A stretch of 34,295 bases of DNA from Bacteroidales bacterium UBA1223 (lineage in GTDB: Bacteria > Bacteroidota > Bacteroidia > Bacteroidales > P3), in NCBI GenBank assembly GCA_002309155.1, contig DBXB01000072.1, positions 1 through 34,295 on the forward strand, given 5' to 3'. Made by a program: the position numbers and the translations under genes. Within the stretch, counting starts at the first letter, position 1. Each line of letters begins with the position of its first letter. Below, in pieces: positions 15,859 to 22,956 of this stretch. The notes beneath the pieces are model-generated. The model had not been told where the DNA came from and did not search any database. It worked only from the letters and a program-made list of their open reading frames with translations.

Positions 15859-17988
15859 TTAGAGTCCTTTCATGGTCAGCGAGATGCGGTGTCTCCTCAG
15901 GTCGACCTCCAGCACCTTGACTTGGACATGCTGGTGGAGGTGGACGACCTCAGAGGGGTCGCCGACACGGCGGTTCGCCAGCTGGGAGATGTGTACCAGT
16001 CCGTCCTGGTGGACGCCGACATCCACAAAAGCTCCGAAGGCGGTGATGTTGGTCACTATTCCGGGCAGAACCATGCCCTCCTTGAGGTCCTCGATTCTCG
16101 TGACGTTTTTGTCGAATTCGAAGACTTCGAACTTGGCTCGTGGGTCAAGTCCCGGTTTGTCGAGCTCTTTCATGATGTCCTGGAGCGTGGGTAGTCCGCA
16201 GTCGTCGGTGACGAACTTGGAGATGTCGATTTTTGAACGCAGTTCTTTGTTCTTCATCAAGTCCTCGACAGAGGAGTCGACGGATGCCGCCATCTGCTCC
16301 ACAAGGGCGTAGCGTTCGGGGTGTACGGCGCTGCGGTCCAAGGGATTCTGGCTTCCACGCACACGAAGGAAGCCGGCGCACTGCTCAAAGGCTTTGTTGC
16401 CGAGACGCTCCACCTGTAGAAGTTCAGCACGAGATTGGAAAGCTCCGTTACGGTTGCGGTATTCGACGATGCGGTCGGCGAGTACGGGGCCTATGCCGCT
16501 AACATACGACAGCAGTTCGCGGCTGGCGGTGTTCAGTTCCACGCCGACGCTGTTGACACAGCTGATAACCACATCCTCCAGACTGTTCTGGAGCATCTTT
16601 TGGTCCACGTCGTGCTGGTACTGTCCCACGCCGATACTTTTGGGGTCTATCTTGACGAGTTCGCTGAGCGGGTCCATCAGTCGGCGACCGATGCTTACAG
16701 CCCCTCTGACGGTGACGTCGTAGTCGGGGAATTCCCGACGGGCGACGTCGCTGGCGCTGTATACCGACGCACCGTTCTCGCTCACCATCACCGCTATGAC
16801 TTTGGATTTGAAGCGGCAACGTTTCACCACCTCCTCGGTCTCACGTCCCGCAGTGCCGTTGCCAATGGCTATAGCCTCTATCTTGAAGGCTTCGACCAGC
16901 GCCTCAAGTTTGCTGACCGCCGCCCGTTCCTCTCTGACGGAGGTGAACGGATAGATGGTCTCGTTGTGGATGAGCTCGCCTTGTTCGTTGAGGCATACCA
17001 CCTTGCATCCGGTGCGGAAGCCAGGGTCGATGGCTAGGGTGCGTTTCTGTCCCAATGGCGACGCCAGCAACAGCTGTCGCAGGTTCTCGGCGAAGACTTT
17101 TATGGCCTCTTTGTCGGCACGTTCCTTGAGGATGTTGTAGAACTCGTTCTCGATGCTGGGTGACATGAGTCTTTTGTAGCTGTCCTTCAGTGCTTCTGCG
17201 ACCTGTTCCGACGATTCGTAGTTGCCTTTCACAAACTGTCGCTCCAGAGATTCCAGTGCCTCGGCATCGTCTGTGGGGGCTATCTTCACGCGGAGCATAC
17301 CCTCGCTCTCTCCACGGAACATGGCGAGTATGCGGTGTGAGGGGGCGCGCATGGCGTTCTCTTTCCAGTCGAACCACGACTCATACTTGCCGGCGTCGTC
17401 GATTTTGCTCTTCACCACCGATGACGAGAGCATGGCGGTGCGTCGGAAGATGTTGCGGATTCTGTTGCGAGCCTGGGAGTTCTCGTTGATCTGTTCCGCT
17501 ATGATGTCACGGGCTCCTGCCAGAGCCTCCTCTGGAGATTTCACCCCTTTCTCTTCGTTGACATAATCCGATGCCAGTCTCATGACATCGCACCGGTACT
17601 GCTTCATCAGTTCGTCGGCGAGAGGCTGGAGACCTTTCTCGACTGCCATGGTCGCGCGGGTCTTCCTCTTGGGCTTGTAGGGAAGATACAAGTCCTCGAG
17701 TTCTGTGAGTGTTACGGCGTCTTCTATGAGCTTCCTCAACTCGGGGGTCATCTTGCCCTGCTCCTCGATGCTTTGCAGTATGGCTTCGCGGCGTTTGTCG
17801 ACCTCTTTGAGCTTTGTCAGCAGGTCACGAATCGCGGCAATCTGCACTTCGTTGAGATTGCCGGTCATCTCTTTACGGTAACGGGCGATGAAGGGCACCG
17901 TGGCGCCCGATTCGAGTAGCTCGATGGTTTTTTGAACTTGTCGGATGCCGACATTGATTTGGTCGGCTATATATTTTGCGTAGTCCAT
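15859..17988 (-). CDS. tex: Tex-family RNA-binding transcription accessory protein
   Basis: A 709-residue cytosolic protein. It has an N-terminal helical Tex region (about 1-190, including FIARYRKEMTGNLNE), a YqgF/RNase H-like domain (about 314-450, with LAIDPGFRTGCK), helix-hairpin-helix motifs (YVSGIGPVLADRIVEYR) and a C-terminal S1 domain (GIVTNITAFGAFVDVGVHQD). Tex binds nucleic acid and affects transcription or RNA turnover; its exact role is unsettled. An in-frame reading extends 53 codons upstream to 18147, but those codons only translate the GGTCAC repeat tract and promoter. The ATG at 17988 begins the conserved sequence (MDYAKYIADQI) and follows a TACATTTG box. First gene of an operon with the metallophosphoesterase. 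Confidence 0.94.
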   Translation of the reverse strand: MDYAKYIADQINVGIRQVQKTIELLESGATVPFIARYRKEMTGNLNEVQIAAIRDLLTKLKEVDKRREAILQSIEEQGKMTPELRKLIEDAVTLTELEDLYLPYKPKRKTRATMAVEKGLQPLADELMKQYRCDVMRLASDYVNEEKGVKSPEEALAGARDIIAEQINENSQARNRIRNIFRRTAMLSSSVVKSKIDDAGKYESWFDWKENAMRAPSHRILAMFRGESEGMLRVKIAPTDDAEALESLERQFVKGNYESSEQVAEALKDSYKRLMSPSIENEFYNILKERADKEAIKVFAENLRQLLLASPLGQKRTLAIDPGFRTGCKVVCLNEQGELIHNETIYPFTSVREERAAVSKLEALVEAFKIEAIAIGNGTAGRETEEVVKRCRFKSKVIAVMVSENGASVYSASDVARREFPDYDVTVRGAVSIGRRLMDPLSELVKIDPKSIGVGQYQHDVDQKMLQNSLEDVVISCVNSVGVELNTASRELLSYVSGIGPVLADRIVEYRNRNGAFQSRAELLQVERLGNKAFEQCAGFLRVRGSQNPLDRSAVHPERYALVEQMAASVDSSVEDLMKNKELRSKIDISKFVTDDCGLPTLQDIMKELDKPGLDPRAKFEVFEFDKNVTRIEDLKEGMVLPGIVTNITAFGAFVDVGVHQDGLVHISQLANRRVGDPSEVVHLHQHVQVKVLEVDLRRHRISLTMKGL

Positions 17989-18034
17989 TGTGGGGTTGAG
18001 AGTTGTGTCGGAGGAATGTTTATTAATCAATTTG

Positions 18035-18042
18035 CAAATGTA
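18035..18042 (-). promoter_or_regulatory. -7 box of the tex promoter
   Basis: TACATTTG on the minus strand fits TAnnTTTG. The predicted leader is about 40 nt. The GGTCAC repeat tract begins immediately upstream and occupies the -33 region. Confidence 0.6.
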
Positions 18043-18049
18043 CAAAAAA

Positions 18050-18166
18050 ATCGTGACCTGTGATCCGTGACCTGTGACCTGTGACCTGTGACTTGTGAGC
18101 CGTGACCTGTGACCTGTGACCTGTGACCCGATCGTATCACCGTTCACCGGTCACGGGTCACGATTA
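18050..18166 (-). repeat. GGTCAC degenerate tandem repeat upstream of tex
   Basis: Read toward tex, about a dozen copies of a 7-8 bp word (GGTCACA, CGTGACC, GGTCACG) cover roughly 115 bp. The same word, in the same orientation relative to the next gene, occurs at 29850-29905. The rest of the 308-bp gap to 18297 is AT-rich with no gene visible. Confidence 0.85.
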
Positions 18167-18256
18167 AACAATTTAACTCCATTATCATTTATCATTTCAA
18201 CTTTTTTTACTTAGACAGAAAAATAAATAATAGGGGATATAATAATAATAAGACTC

Positions 18257-18297
18257 TTGCGTTAATAGAAAAATCCTATGTGAAAATAGTAACGCAA
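18257..18297 (+). promoter_or_regulatory. Inverted repeat over the start codon of the next gene
   Basis: TTGCGTTA (18257-18264) and TAACGCAA (18290-18297) pair perfectly over 8 bp and enclose 25 nt; the last paired base is the A of the ATG. As RNA this could mask the start, or as DNA serve as an operator. Function is inference. Confidence 0.4.
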
Positions 18298-18893
18298 TGA
18301 AGAAAATACTCCTTATTATTGTCTTGGGTGGCTTGTTCTTCTCTCTCTCTGCCCAAGAAATCAGTTGCCGAGCCAAGGCTATGAGGATGATGACTTATTC
18401 CAAACCGGAATATATGGTGAAGGATATCAAGGTCCTTGGCGACACTATGACCGTCTATTCTTTGGCTGACTATGTCATTTACCCCATCGGAAAGTGGGAG
18501 AATGTGGAGCAATACATTACCAGCACTCAGTTGCAGTGGTACCGTGAGGTGGGATATAAGAACTATTTTGATTCCATGCAGGTGTCGGTCAACACTCTCA
18601 AACGCCTCGACGACAGCTATATTGACATGTACCGCAGTATAGCCACCGGCAGGGTGGAGATGGTGGCGGGCAAAATCACCGACCCTGAGGTTAAGTTGGA
18701 CAACGGAGTCCATGTCGGCATGACGAAGGAGGAAGTGTTCCGTACCGTCTTCAAACGTTTCCCCAAATCATACGTGTCCGATATCTCGGTGCTGAAAGTC
18801 ATCAGCGGTGCCGGCGAGGTGGGACAGATCTACACTTTCCGTGGCAATAAGCTGCGCCACATCGGCATTATCTCCAAGTACAAGTACTACTAA
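18297..18893 (+). CDS. Secreted protein of unknown function
   Basis: 198 residues with a clear signal peptide (MKKILLIIVLGGLFFSLSAQ, cleavage after LSA); no lipobox. The mature part is mixed alpha/beta in character and ends in basic/aromatic residues (ISKYKYY). The segment from about 135 (DNGVHVGMTKEEVFRTVF) resembles the start of lipoprotein SmpA/BamE-like folds, in which a VGMTKEEV-type turn precedes a helix, but this is only a resemblance. Probably periplasmic or outer-membrane associated. No TAnnTTTG box was found upstream. An inverted repeat spans its start codon. Confidence 0.75.
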   Translation: MKKILLIIVLGGLFFSLSAQEISCRAKAMRMMTYSKPEYMVKDIKVLGDTMTVYSLADYVIYPIGKWENVEQYITSTQLQWYREVGYKNYFDSMQVSVNTLKRLDDSYIDMYRSIATGRVEMVAGKITDPEVKLDNGVHVGMTKEEVFRTVFKRFPKSYVSDISVLKVISGAGEVGQIYTFRGNKLRHIGIISKYKYY

Positions 18894-18897
18894 TTTT

Positions 18898-18986
18898 GGA
18901 GTTAATGGCTTAAAAGAAGTTGAAGGACAATATGAATCATTCGTCCCTTTAACTTCATTAACTTCCCCTTAATTTCCCTTAACTCC
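18898..18986 (+). other. Large imperfect hairpin in the nadD leader
   Basis: Outer arms GGAGTTAA (18898-18905) and TTAACTCC (18979-18986) and inner arms GAAGTTGAAGGAC (18916-18928) and GTCCCTTTAACTTC (18943-18956) pair almost perfectly. The structure ends 5 nt before the nadD ATG and has no T tail, so it is not a classical terminator. It is built of the TTAACTTC/CCTTAA word type. Confidence 0.5.
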
Positions 18987-18991
18987 CTACA

Positions 18992-19579
18992 ATGAAGCAT
19001 ATTGGTCTCTTTTTCGGCTCGTTCAATCCCATTCATGTAGGGCATTTGATTGTCGCCAACTCGATGTTGGAACTTACCGACATTGACGAGGTCTGGTTCG
19101 TCGTGTCGCCACAGAATCCGTTGAAAGAGAGACAGACCCTTCTCGCCGATCATCACAGGATGCAGATGGTGCGTGTCGCCATCGACGACAACTACAAGAT
19201 GCGGGCGTGTGATGTCGAGATGCATCTTCCCATACCTTCATACACCGTCGTGACGCTGGCACATCTTTCCGAGCAGCATCCCGACAAGCGGTTCTCGTTG
19301 ATAATAGGAGGTGACAACCTCGAGAATTTCCGCAGGTGGCGCAACTATGAATATATCCTGGAGCATTATGACCTTTATGTCTATCCCCGTCCGGGTTGCC
19401 ATCCCGAAGACGAACTTGCCAACCATCCTCATGTGCACATGGTTGATGTGCCTATGATGGACATCTCCTCGAGTTATATACGTAAACAGATAGAGGAGGG
19501 GCATCCGCCCAGGTATATGCTCACTGAGCCGGTGTTCAACTATCTCACCGAGATGCATTTCTACGAGAAGAAGAAATAA
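18992..19579 (+). CDS. nadD: Nicotinate-nucleotide adenylyltransferase NadD
   Basis: A 195-residue nucleotidyltransferase, the usual length for the family. It adenylates nicotinate mononucleotide with ATP to deamido-NAD in NAD synthesis. The signature GSFNPIHVGH (9-18), holding the (H/T)xGH nucleotide-binding motif, is at the N-terminus and the second ATP motif ISSSYIR is near residue 160. Cytosolic. The first ATG gives the conserved start MKHIGLFFGSFNP. A hairpin occupies its leader, and the next gene starts 6 bp after its stop, so the two are probably co-transcribed. Confidence 0.94.
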   Translation: MKHIGLFFGSFNPIHVGHLIVANSMLELTDIDEVWFVVSPQNPLKERQTLLADHHRMQMVRVAIDDNYKMRACDVEMHLPIPSYTVVTLAHLSEQHPDKRFSLIIGGDNLENFRRWRNYEYILEHYDLYVYPRPGCHPEDELANHPHVHMVDVPMMDISSSYIRKQIEEGHPPRYMLTEPVFNYLTEMHFYEKKK

Positions 19580-19585
19580 AAATAG

Positions 19586-20323
19586 ATGAAGAAATTGTTA
19601 TTGTTTACAACCCTGATTCTCTGTTCGTTAAGTGTATTCCCTCAGAGTCAGAGCGATTCTTTGTCTGCATTTTTAAAAAGCTTTCATTTATCAATGGAAT
19701 TTGGATATAATTTTCTTATTCCAAGTGCCACAGAGTATGACAGTTATTATTCTCCGGGGTCGACAGAGGTACACAATCCATTCAGTTTTAATTATGCAGT
19801 ATGGAATCCATGGAGAGACACATCATATAGCCATTTTCAACACCATCAGTTTTGCATGGCCATTGCTGCTGAAAGCAAAATTGTAAAATGGCGACTCTCT
19901 GCAAGGTACGACAATCTTGACTATTCACAATACAACACTCAATTCCAGGCGGATCATCTAAGACTGGCATTAGCTTTGCAATTATACATCATTAAGAAAG
20001 ACAGAATTCATATTCTATTTGGGCCGGAGGTTGAACTTGGTTGGATTATTCGATATGCCTACTCGTCAGGAAGTGTCATACAAAGGAACCCCGACATAGG
20101 ACAAAAGACCGGATGTGACCTTTTATTCCCACTGAGTATCTTTTTCCCCATTTCGCAGAACAGCAAACTCTACATTCAGATAGCTAGCGGACTACATTTA
20201 CGCAACGACCATGAACTACCATATATGAGTCATTGGGGTGCTGGACCAGGTCCAGAGGCAGGTCTACTGTCATATTGTCCACTAAGCATAGGTGTTGGCT
20301 ACAGTTTAATGCTAAACAAATAA
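19586..20323 (+). CDS. Predicted outer-membrane beta-barrel protein
   Basis: 245 residues with a signal peptide (about 1-19, cleavage near VFP/QSQ). The remainder has many alternating aromatic/polar strands, a closing SIGVGYSLML strand near the C-terminus and Tyr/Phe-rich segments, as in small Bacteroidetes outer-membrane barrels. No specific family recognised. It starts 6 bp after nadD and is more AT-rich, marking entry into the accessory region. Role unknown. Confidence 0.65.
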   Translation: MKKLLLFTTLILCSLSVFPQSQSDSLSAFLKSFHLSMEFGYNFLIPSATEYDSYYSPGSTEVHNPFSFNYAVWNPWRDTSYSHFQHHQFCMAIAAESKIVKWRLSARYDNLDYSQYNTQFQADHLRLALALQLYIIKKDRIHILFGPEVELGWIIRYAYSSGSVIQRNPDIGQKTGCDLLFPLSIFFPISQNSKLYIQIASGLHLRNDHELPYMSHWGAGPGPEAGLLSYCPLSIGVGYSLMLNK

Positions 20324-20368
20324 GGGACTTATTGCTTAATACCATCACATAATAACAGAAATAGAAGG

Positions 20369-20452
20369 CTGTTGCAGCAGATCGAGGAACTAACGCTATA
20401 CGTCATTGACCTGCAGAAACAGATTAATGAATTGAAGGACACAAATAAATAG
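20369..20452 (+). pseudogene. Remnant of a tail-fibre-like gene C-terminus, copy A
   Basis: 28 codons ending in TAG read LLQQIEELTLYVIDLQKQIN then ELKDTNK, the coiled-coil end of Bacteroidetes proteins that carry an HLPGIPSAKEV...GEMNAKLLQK tail. No start or upstream body is present. The stop lies 2 bp before the following lipoprotein ATG, as in copies B and C. Confidence 0.75.
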
Positions 20453-20645
20453 TTATGAAAACAAAAGTGATTATTTTGGTCGCATTGCTGAGTATAATTT
20501 GCACAGGATGCAAGAAGCACGAATGTGACCAGCTGTCTTGGACGGACTACAATACGGTGGAGGATGTGTATTGCAACTTCAAGTATTTTGTAGATGAGAA
20601 TAAGGCACATATAGGCGATACTTTAAAAGTTTTTGGTTGGCTATA
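20369..20645 (+). repeat. Cassette block, copy A
   Basis: About 277 bp nearly identical to 21292-21570 and 22383-22662. It covers the end of the tail-fibre-like fragment, the TAG-TT-ATG junction and the first ~64 codons of the lipoprotein. Similarity falls sharply after the GWL codons. Confidence 0.9.
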
Positions 20646-20907
20646 TAGAACTCGTGAGGTCAACCCTGATTGGCAATATTTGACGAGTCATAAGGAAGTT
20701 CAGTTCTGTCTTGATGCATCCCAAGTGCATTCCTATCCTATAGTTTCTTTAAATATATATCATTCCGATTATAACTCTTTGATGCCAGAAAACCCATACG
20801 ACTCGTTGCTTTATGTTACAGGTGTCGTCGAAGTAATGGAAGAAGCATTTGTCCCCTTTTATATAAGACCGTTTGATATAAAAAATACGCCGAACAATGA
20901 AGAATAG
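20455..20907 (+). CDS. Lipoprotein of the repeated cassette family, member A
   Basis: 150 residues. Lipoprotein signal peptide with lipobox (ICTGC, lipidated Cys19) followed by KKHECDQLSW. The first ~65 residues are almost identical to the proteins at 21381 and 22472. The C-terminal half is homologous but diverged, sharing the pattern NPYDSLLYVTG. Short beta-strand-like segments with GDTLKVFGWL and LLYVTGVV suggest a small OB-fold-type beta barrel; this is inference. Overlaps the next gene by 11 bp, indicating coupled translation. Confidence 0.75.
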   Translation: MKTKVIILVALLSIICTGCKKHECDQLSWTDYNTVEDVYCNFKYFVDENKAHIGDTLKVFGWLYRTREVNPDWQYLTSHKEVQFCLDASQVHSYPIVSLNIYHSDYNSLMPENPYDSLLYVTGVVEVMEEAFVPFYIRPFDIKNTPNNEE

Positions 20908-21262
20908 AATAATTATTATCTTAGTGTTGTCTCTTTTCTCATTTTTATTCTTTGTCGGATGTGAGAAAGAAGAATGCGGTGAAGGATGTTATACTTGGGA
21001 TGGGGGGTATATCAAATACGAGGCGACCATAGGCTACGATTTTGATTCGGCTTTTGATTCTTTGCTGAAAGTACTAATTTGCATACCCAATGAGCCTCAT
21101 ATTGTTGTTGCGGAGGCATTAGATGTGGAATGCCCATACAACGACAGAGAGTTTTATTGGATTGCGTTTAAGGACACTGCAAACAGAATATACCTGCAGT
21201 CTCTTGGTGATGTACTTGATACCAAAGGCGATTGGTATAAAGTATTTTGGGACAAGGATTAG
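20897..21262 (+). CDS. Small lipoprotein, unknown function
   Basis: 121 residues with a lipoprotein signal (hydrophobic 4-20, lipobox FFVGC). The mature part starts EKEECGEGCYTW, with three further Cys, then a mixed acidic/aromatic domain. It overlaps the preceding lipoprotein by 11 bp and is unrelated to it, so the pair forms one variable insert between cassette blocks A and B. No family recognised. Confidence 0.7.
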   Translation: MKNRIIIILVLSLFSFLFFVGCEKEECGEGCYTWDGGYIKYEATIGYDFDSAFDSLLKVLICIPNEPHIVVAEALDVECPYNDREFYWIAFKDTANRIYLQSLGDVLDTKGDWYKVFWDKD

Positions 21263-21291
21263 CGTACAATTTGAGAAAATGAACCAGAGAA

Positions 21292-21378
21292 CTGTTGCAG
21301 AAGCTCGAGGAGTTGACGCTATATGTCATTGACTTGCAGAAACAGATTGATGAATTGAAGAACACAAAAAATAAATAG
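21292..21378 (+). pseudogene. Remnant of a tail-fibre-like gene C-terminus, copy B
   Basis: 29 codons ending in TAG read LLQKLEELTLYVIDLQKQID then ELKNTKNK. No start codon in a sensible context and no upstream body. Positioned 2 bp before the next lipoprotein ATG. Confidence 0.75.
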
Positions 21379-21570
21379 TTATGAAAACAAAGGTGATTAT
21401 TCTGGTTGCATTGCTGAGTGTAATCTGCACAGGATGCAAGAAGCACGAATGTGCCGAACTATCTTGGACTGACTACAATACGGTGGAGGATGTGTATTGC
21501 AACTTCAAGTATTTTGTAGATGAGAATAAGGCACATATAGGTGATACACTGAAAGTTTACGGATGGCTAT
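21292..21570 (+). repeat. Cassette block, copy B
   Basis: About 279 bp, the second copy of the block at 20369-20645, more than 85-90% identical by eye. It begins 923 bp after copy A. Confidence 0.9.
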
Positions 21571-21833
21571 TTGAAACTCATGAGCGCTACCCCAGTTGGC
21601 AGTATTTGACAAATAAAAAGGAATTGCAGTTTACGGGTGATATGTCTTTATTGTCTAAAAATCCTCATGTGACACTTTTCTTGCCATATAAATATCTTGA
21701 TTCCTTGATGCCAAGTAATCCATATGATTCATTGCTTTATGTGACGGGAATAGTTTGCTATGATCCTGAAATCGGTTCTGTGGGATCTTATTATTTAAAT
21801 GCATCTATGATTAATAAACAAATAGATATGTGA
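21381..21833 (+). CDS. Lipoprotein of the repeated cassette family, member B
   Basis: 150 residues. Lipobox VICTGC, then KKHECAELSWTDYNTVEDV and the same N-terminal half as members A and C. The C-terminal half differs (from FETHERYPSW onward) but keeps NPYDSLLYVTG. The stop overlaps the GTG start of the next gene (GTGA), so translation is probably coupled. Function unknown. Confidence 0.75.
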   Translation: MKTKVIILVALLSVICTGCKKHECAELSWTDYNTVEDVYCNFKYFVDENKAHIGDTLKVYGWLFETHERYPSWQYLTNKKELQFTGDMSLLSKNPHVTLFLPYKYLDSLMPSNPYDSLLYVTGIVCYDPEIGSVGSYYLNASMINKQIDM

Positions 21834-22336
21834 AAAATCGAATTGTTTTTTTTACAATAATGTTATTTTGCTGTGGAATACTATTCAGTCAGCAAGTTAC
21901 GCGGGAAGAAGCTGTCGCTGTTGCAAAAGCGGAGATTCTTTATACCAAAGGATTGTCTGTTAATATTGCAAATATCCATCAGTTTGATAGTAATGGGCAT
22001 ACATTATTGTACCAGGTTGTCAGCGACATAGGAATAAATGTTCTTGTTACCGGAAATAAACTCTGTCTGCCTGTTGTAGGGCGTTATGGGGTGGTAGACA
22101 ACACGTCGATTTTTGATAGATTTGAAGAATTGCCTTGCGGTTTGAAATTATTTATTCAGAATTACAAGGAACAGGTTGAATATAGTTTTCAGACTCGTGG
22201 AATGGAATCCACTCACGAATCAGAGTGGAGTGGATTGTTCAATCAAGAGAATATTTACTCCAATAGAGATATTGGTTCTGGAGGTGGAGAGTTATATAAA
22301 CAGCAACCGCCATTTGCCTGGCATTCCGTCGGCTAA
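21830..22336 (+). pseudogene. Truncated secreted protein with a C10-propeptide-like N-terminus
   Basis: 168 codons from a GTG start overlapping the previous stop. A signal peptide (about 1-20, LFSQQ) leads into VTREEAVAVAKAEI, LLYQVVSDIGINVLVTGNKLC and LPCGLKLFIQNYKEQ, resembling the pro-domain found at the N-terminus of Bacteroidetes C10-type cysteine peptidases and related secreted proteins. No protease domain follows. After about 22285 the DNA is that of a tail-fibre-like gene end, but read in a different frame, so the last ~17 residues are out-of-frame. Most likely a gene body lost by deletion or recombination; a short expressed protein is possible. Confidence 0.6.
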
Positions 22337-22469
22337 GGAGGTTGAGGAGAACGGTGTGGACTTGGGCGAGATGAACGCCAAGCTGTTGCAGAAGGTCGAG
22401 GAGTTGACGCTATACGTCATTGACTTGCAGAAACAGATTAATGAATTGAAGAACACAAAAAATAAATAG
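22285..22469 (+). pseudogene. Remnant of a tail-fibre-like gene C-terminus, copy C (longest)
   Basis: In frame 3 of the window the DNA reads ESYINSNRHLPGIPSAKEV then EENGVDLGEMNAKLLQKVEE and ends ELKNTKNK-TAG. This is the typical C-terminal trailer and coiled coil of large Bacteroidetes secreted or fibre-like proteins. The upstream body is missing: the preceding sequence belongs to the truncated gene at 21830 in another frame. It shows what the shorter remnants A, B and D were cut from. Confidence 0.7.
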
Positions 22470-22662
22470 TTATGAAAACAAAAGTGATTATTCTGGTCGC
22501 ATTGCTGAGTATAATTTGCACAGGATGCAAGAAACACGAATGTGACAAGCTGTCTTGGACGGACTACAATACGGTGGAGGATGTGCATTGCAATTTCAAG
22601 TATTTTGTAGATGAGAATAAGGCACATATAGGCGATACGCTGAAAGTTTACGGATGGCTCTA
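22383..22662 (+). repeat. Cassette block, copy C
   Basis: About 280 bp, the third copy of the block at 20369-20645, beginning 1091 bp after copy B. Confidence 0.9.
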
Positions 22663-22900
22663 TATGATTGAAGATTCAAAAGGTTATTATTCAAAATTAT
22701 TAATCAACAAAATAGAATTACAATATTGCACCAATAAATCAGAATTGTTTTCATATCCTTACATTCTGTTAGAAACTACATTGGTGCCCATTGATTCAAT
22801 AATGCCTGAAAATCCATACGATTCGCTATTGTTTATTACAGGTATAATTAATTATTATGAGGAATTGTATATAGAACCAACCGAGATTATAAAAAGATAA
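22472..22900 (+). CDS. Lipoprotein of the repeated cassette family, member C
   Basis: 142 residues. Lipobox IICTGC followed by KKHECDKLSWTDYNTVEDV. The N-terminal half is nearly identical to members A and B; the C-terminal half diverges from YMIEDSKGYY onward, retaining NPYDSLLFITG. The divergent half is distinctly more AT-rich than the conserved half. Function unknown. Confidence 0.75.
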   Translation: MKTKVIILVALLSIICTGCKKHECDKLSWTDYNTVEDVHCNFKYFVDENKAHIGDTLKVYGWLYMIEDSKGYYSKLLINKIELQYCTNKSELFSYPYILLETTLVPIDSIMPENPYDSLLFITGIINYYEELYIEPTEIIKR

Positions 22901-22912
22901 TTTTTTTATAAT

Positions 22913-22956
22913 AGATTAATGAATTGAAGGACACTAAAAACAAATAGTTATGAAAA
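22913..22956 (+). repeat. Cassette block remnant, copy D
   Basis: 44 bp matching only the junction part of the block (AATGAATTGAAGGACAC to AAATAGTTATGAAAA). It runs into the ATG of an unrelated gene, so the block end was joined to different downstream DNA. Confidence 0.8.

Noticed and set aside
17989..18147. 53-codon N-terminal extension of Tex
   Set aside because: It only translates the GGTCAC repeats and the promoter region; the conserved family start is the ATG at 17988.
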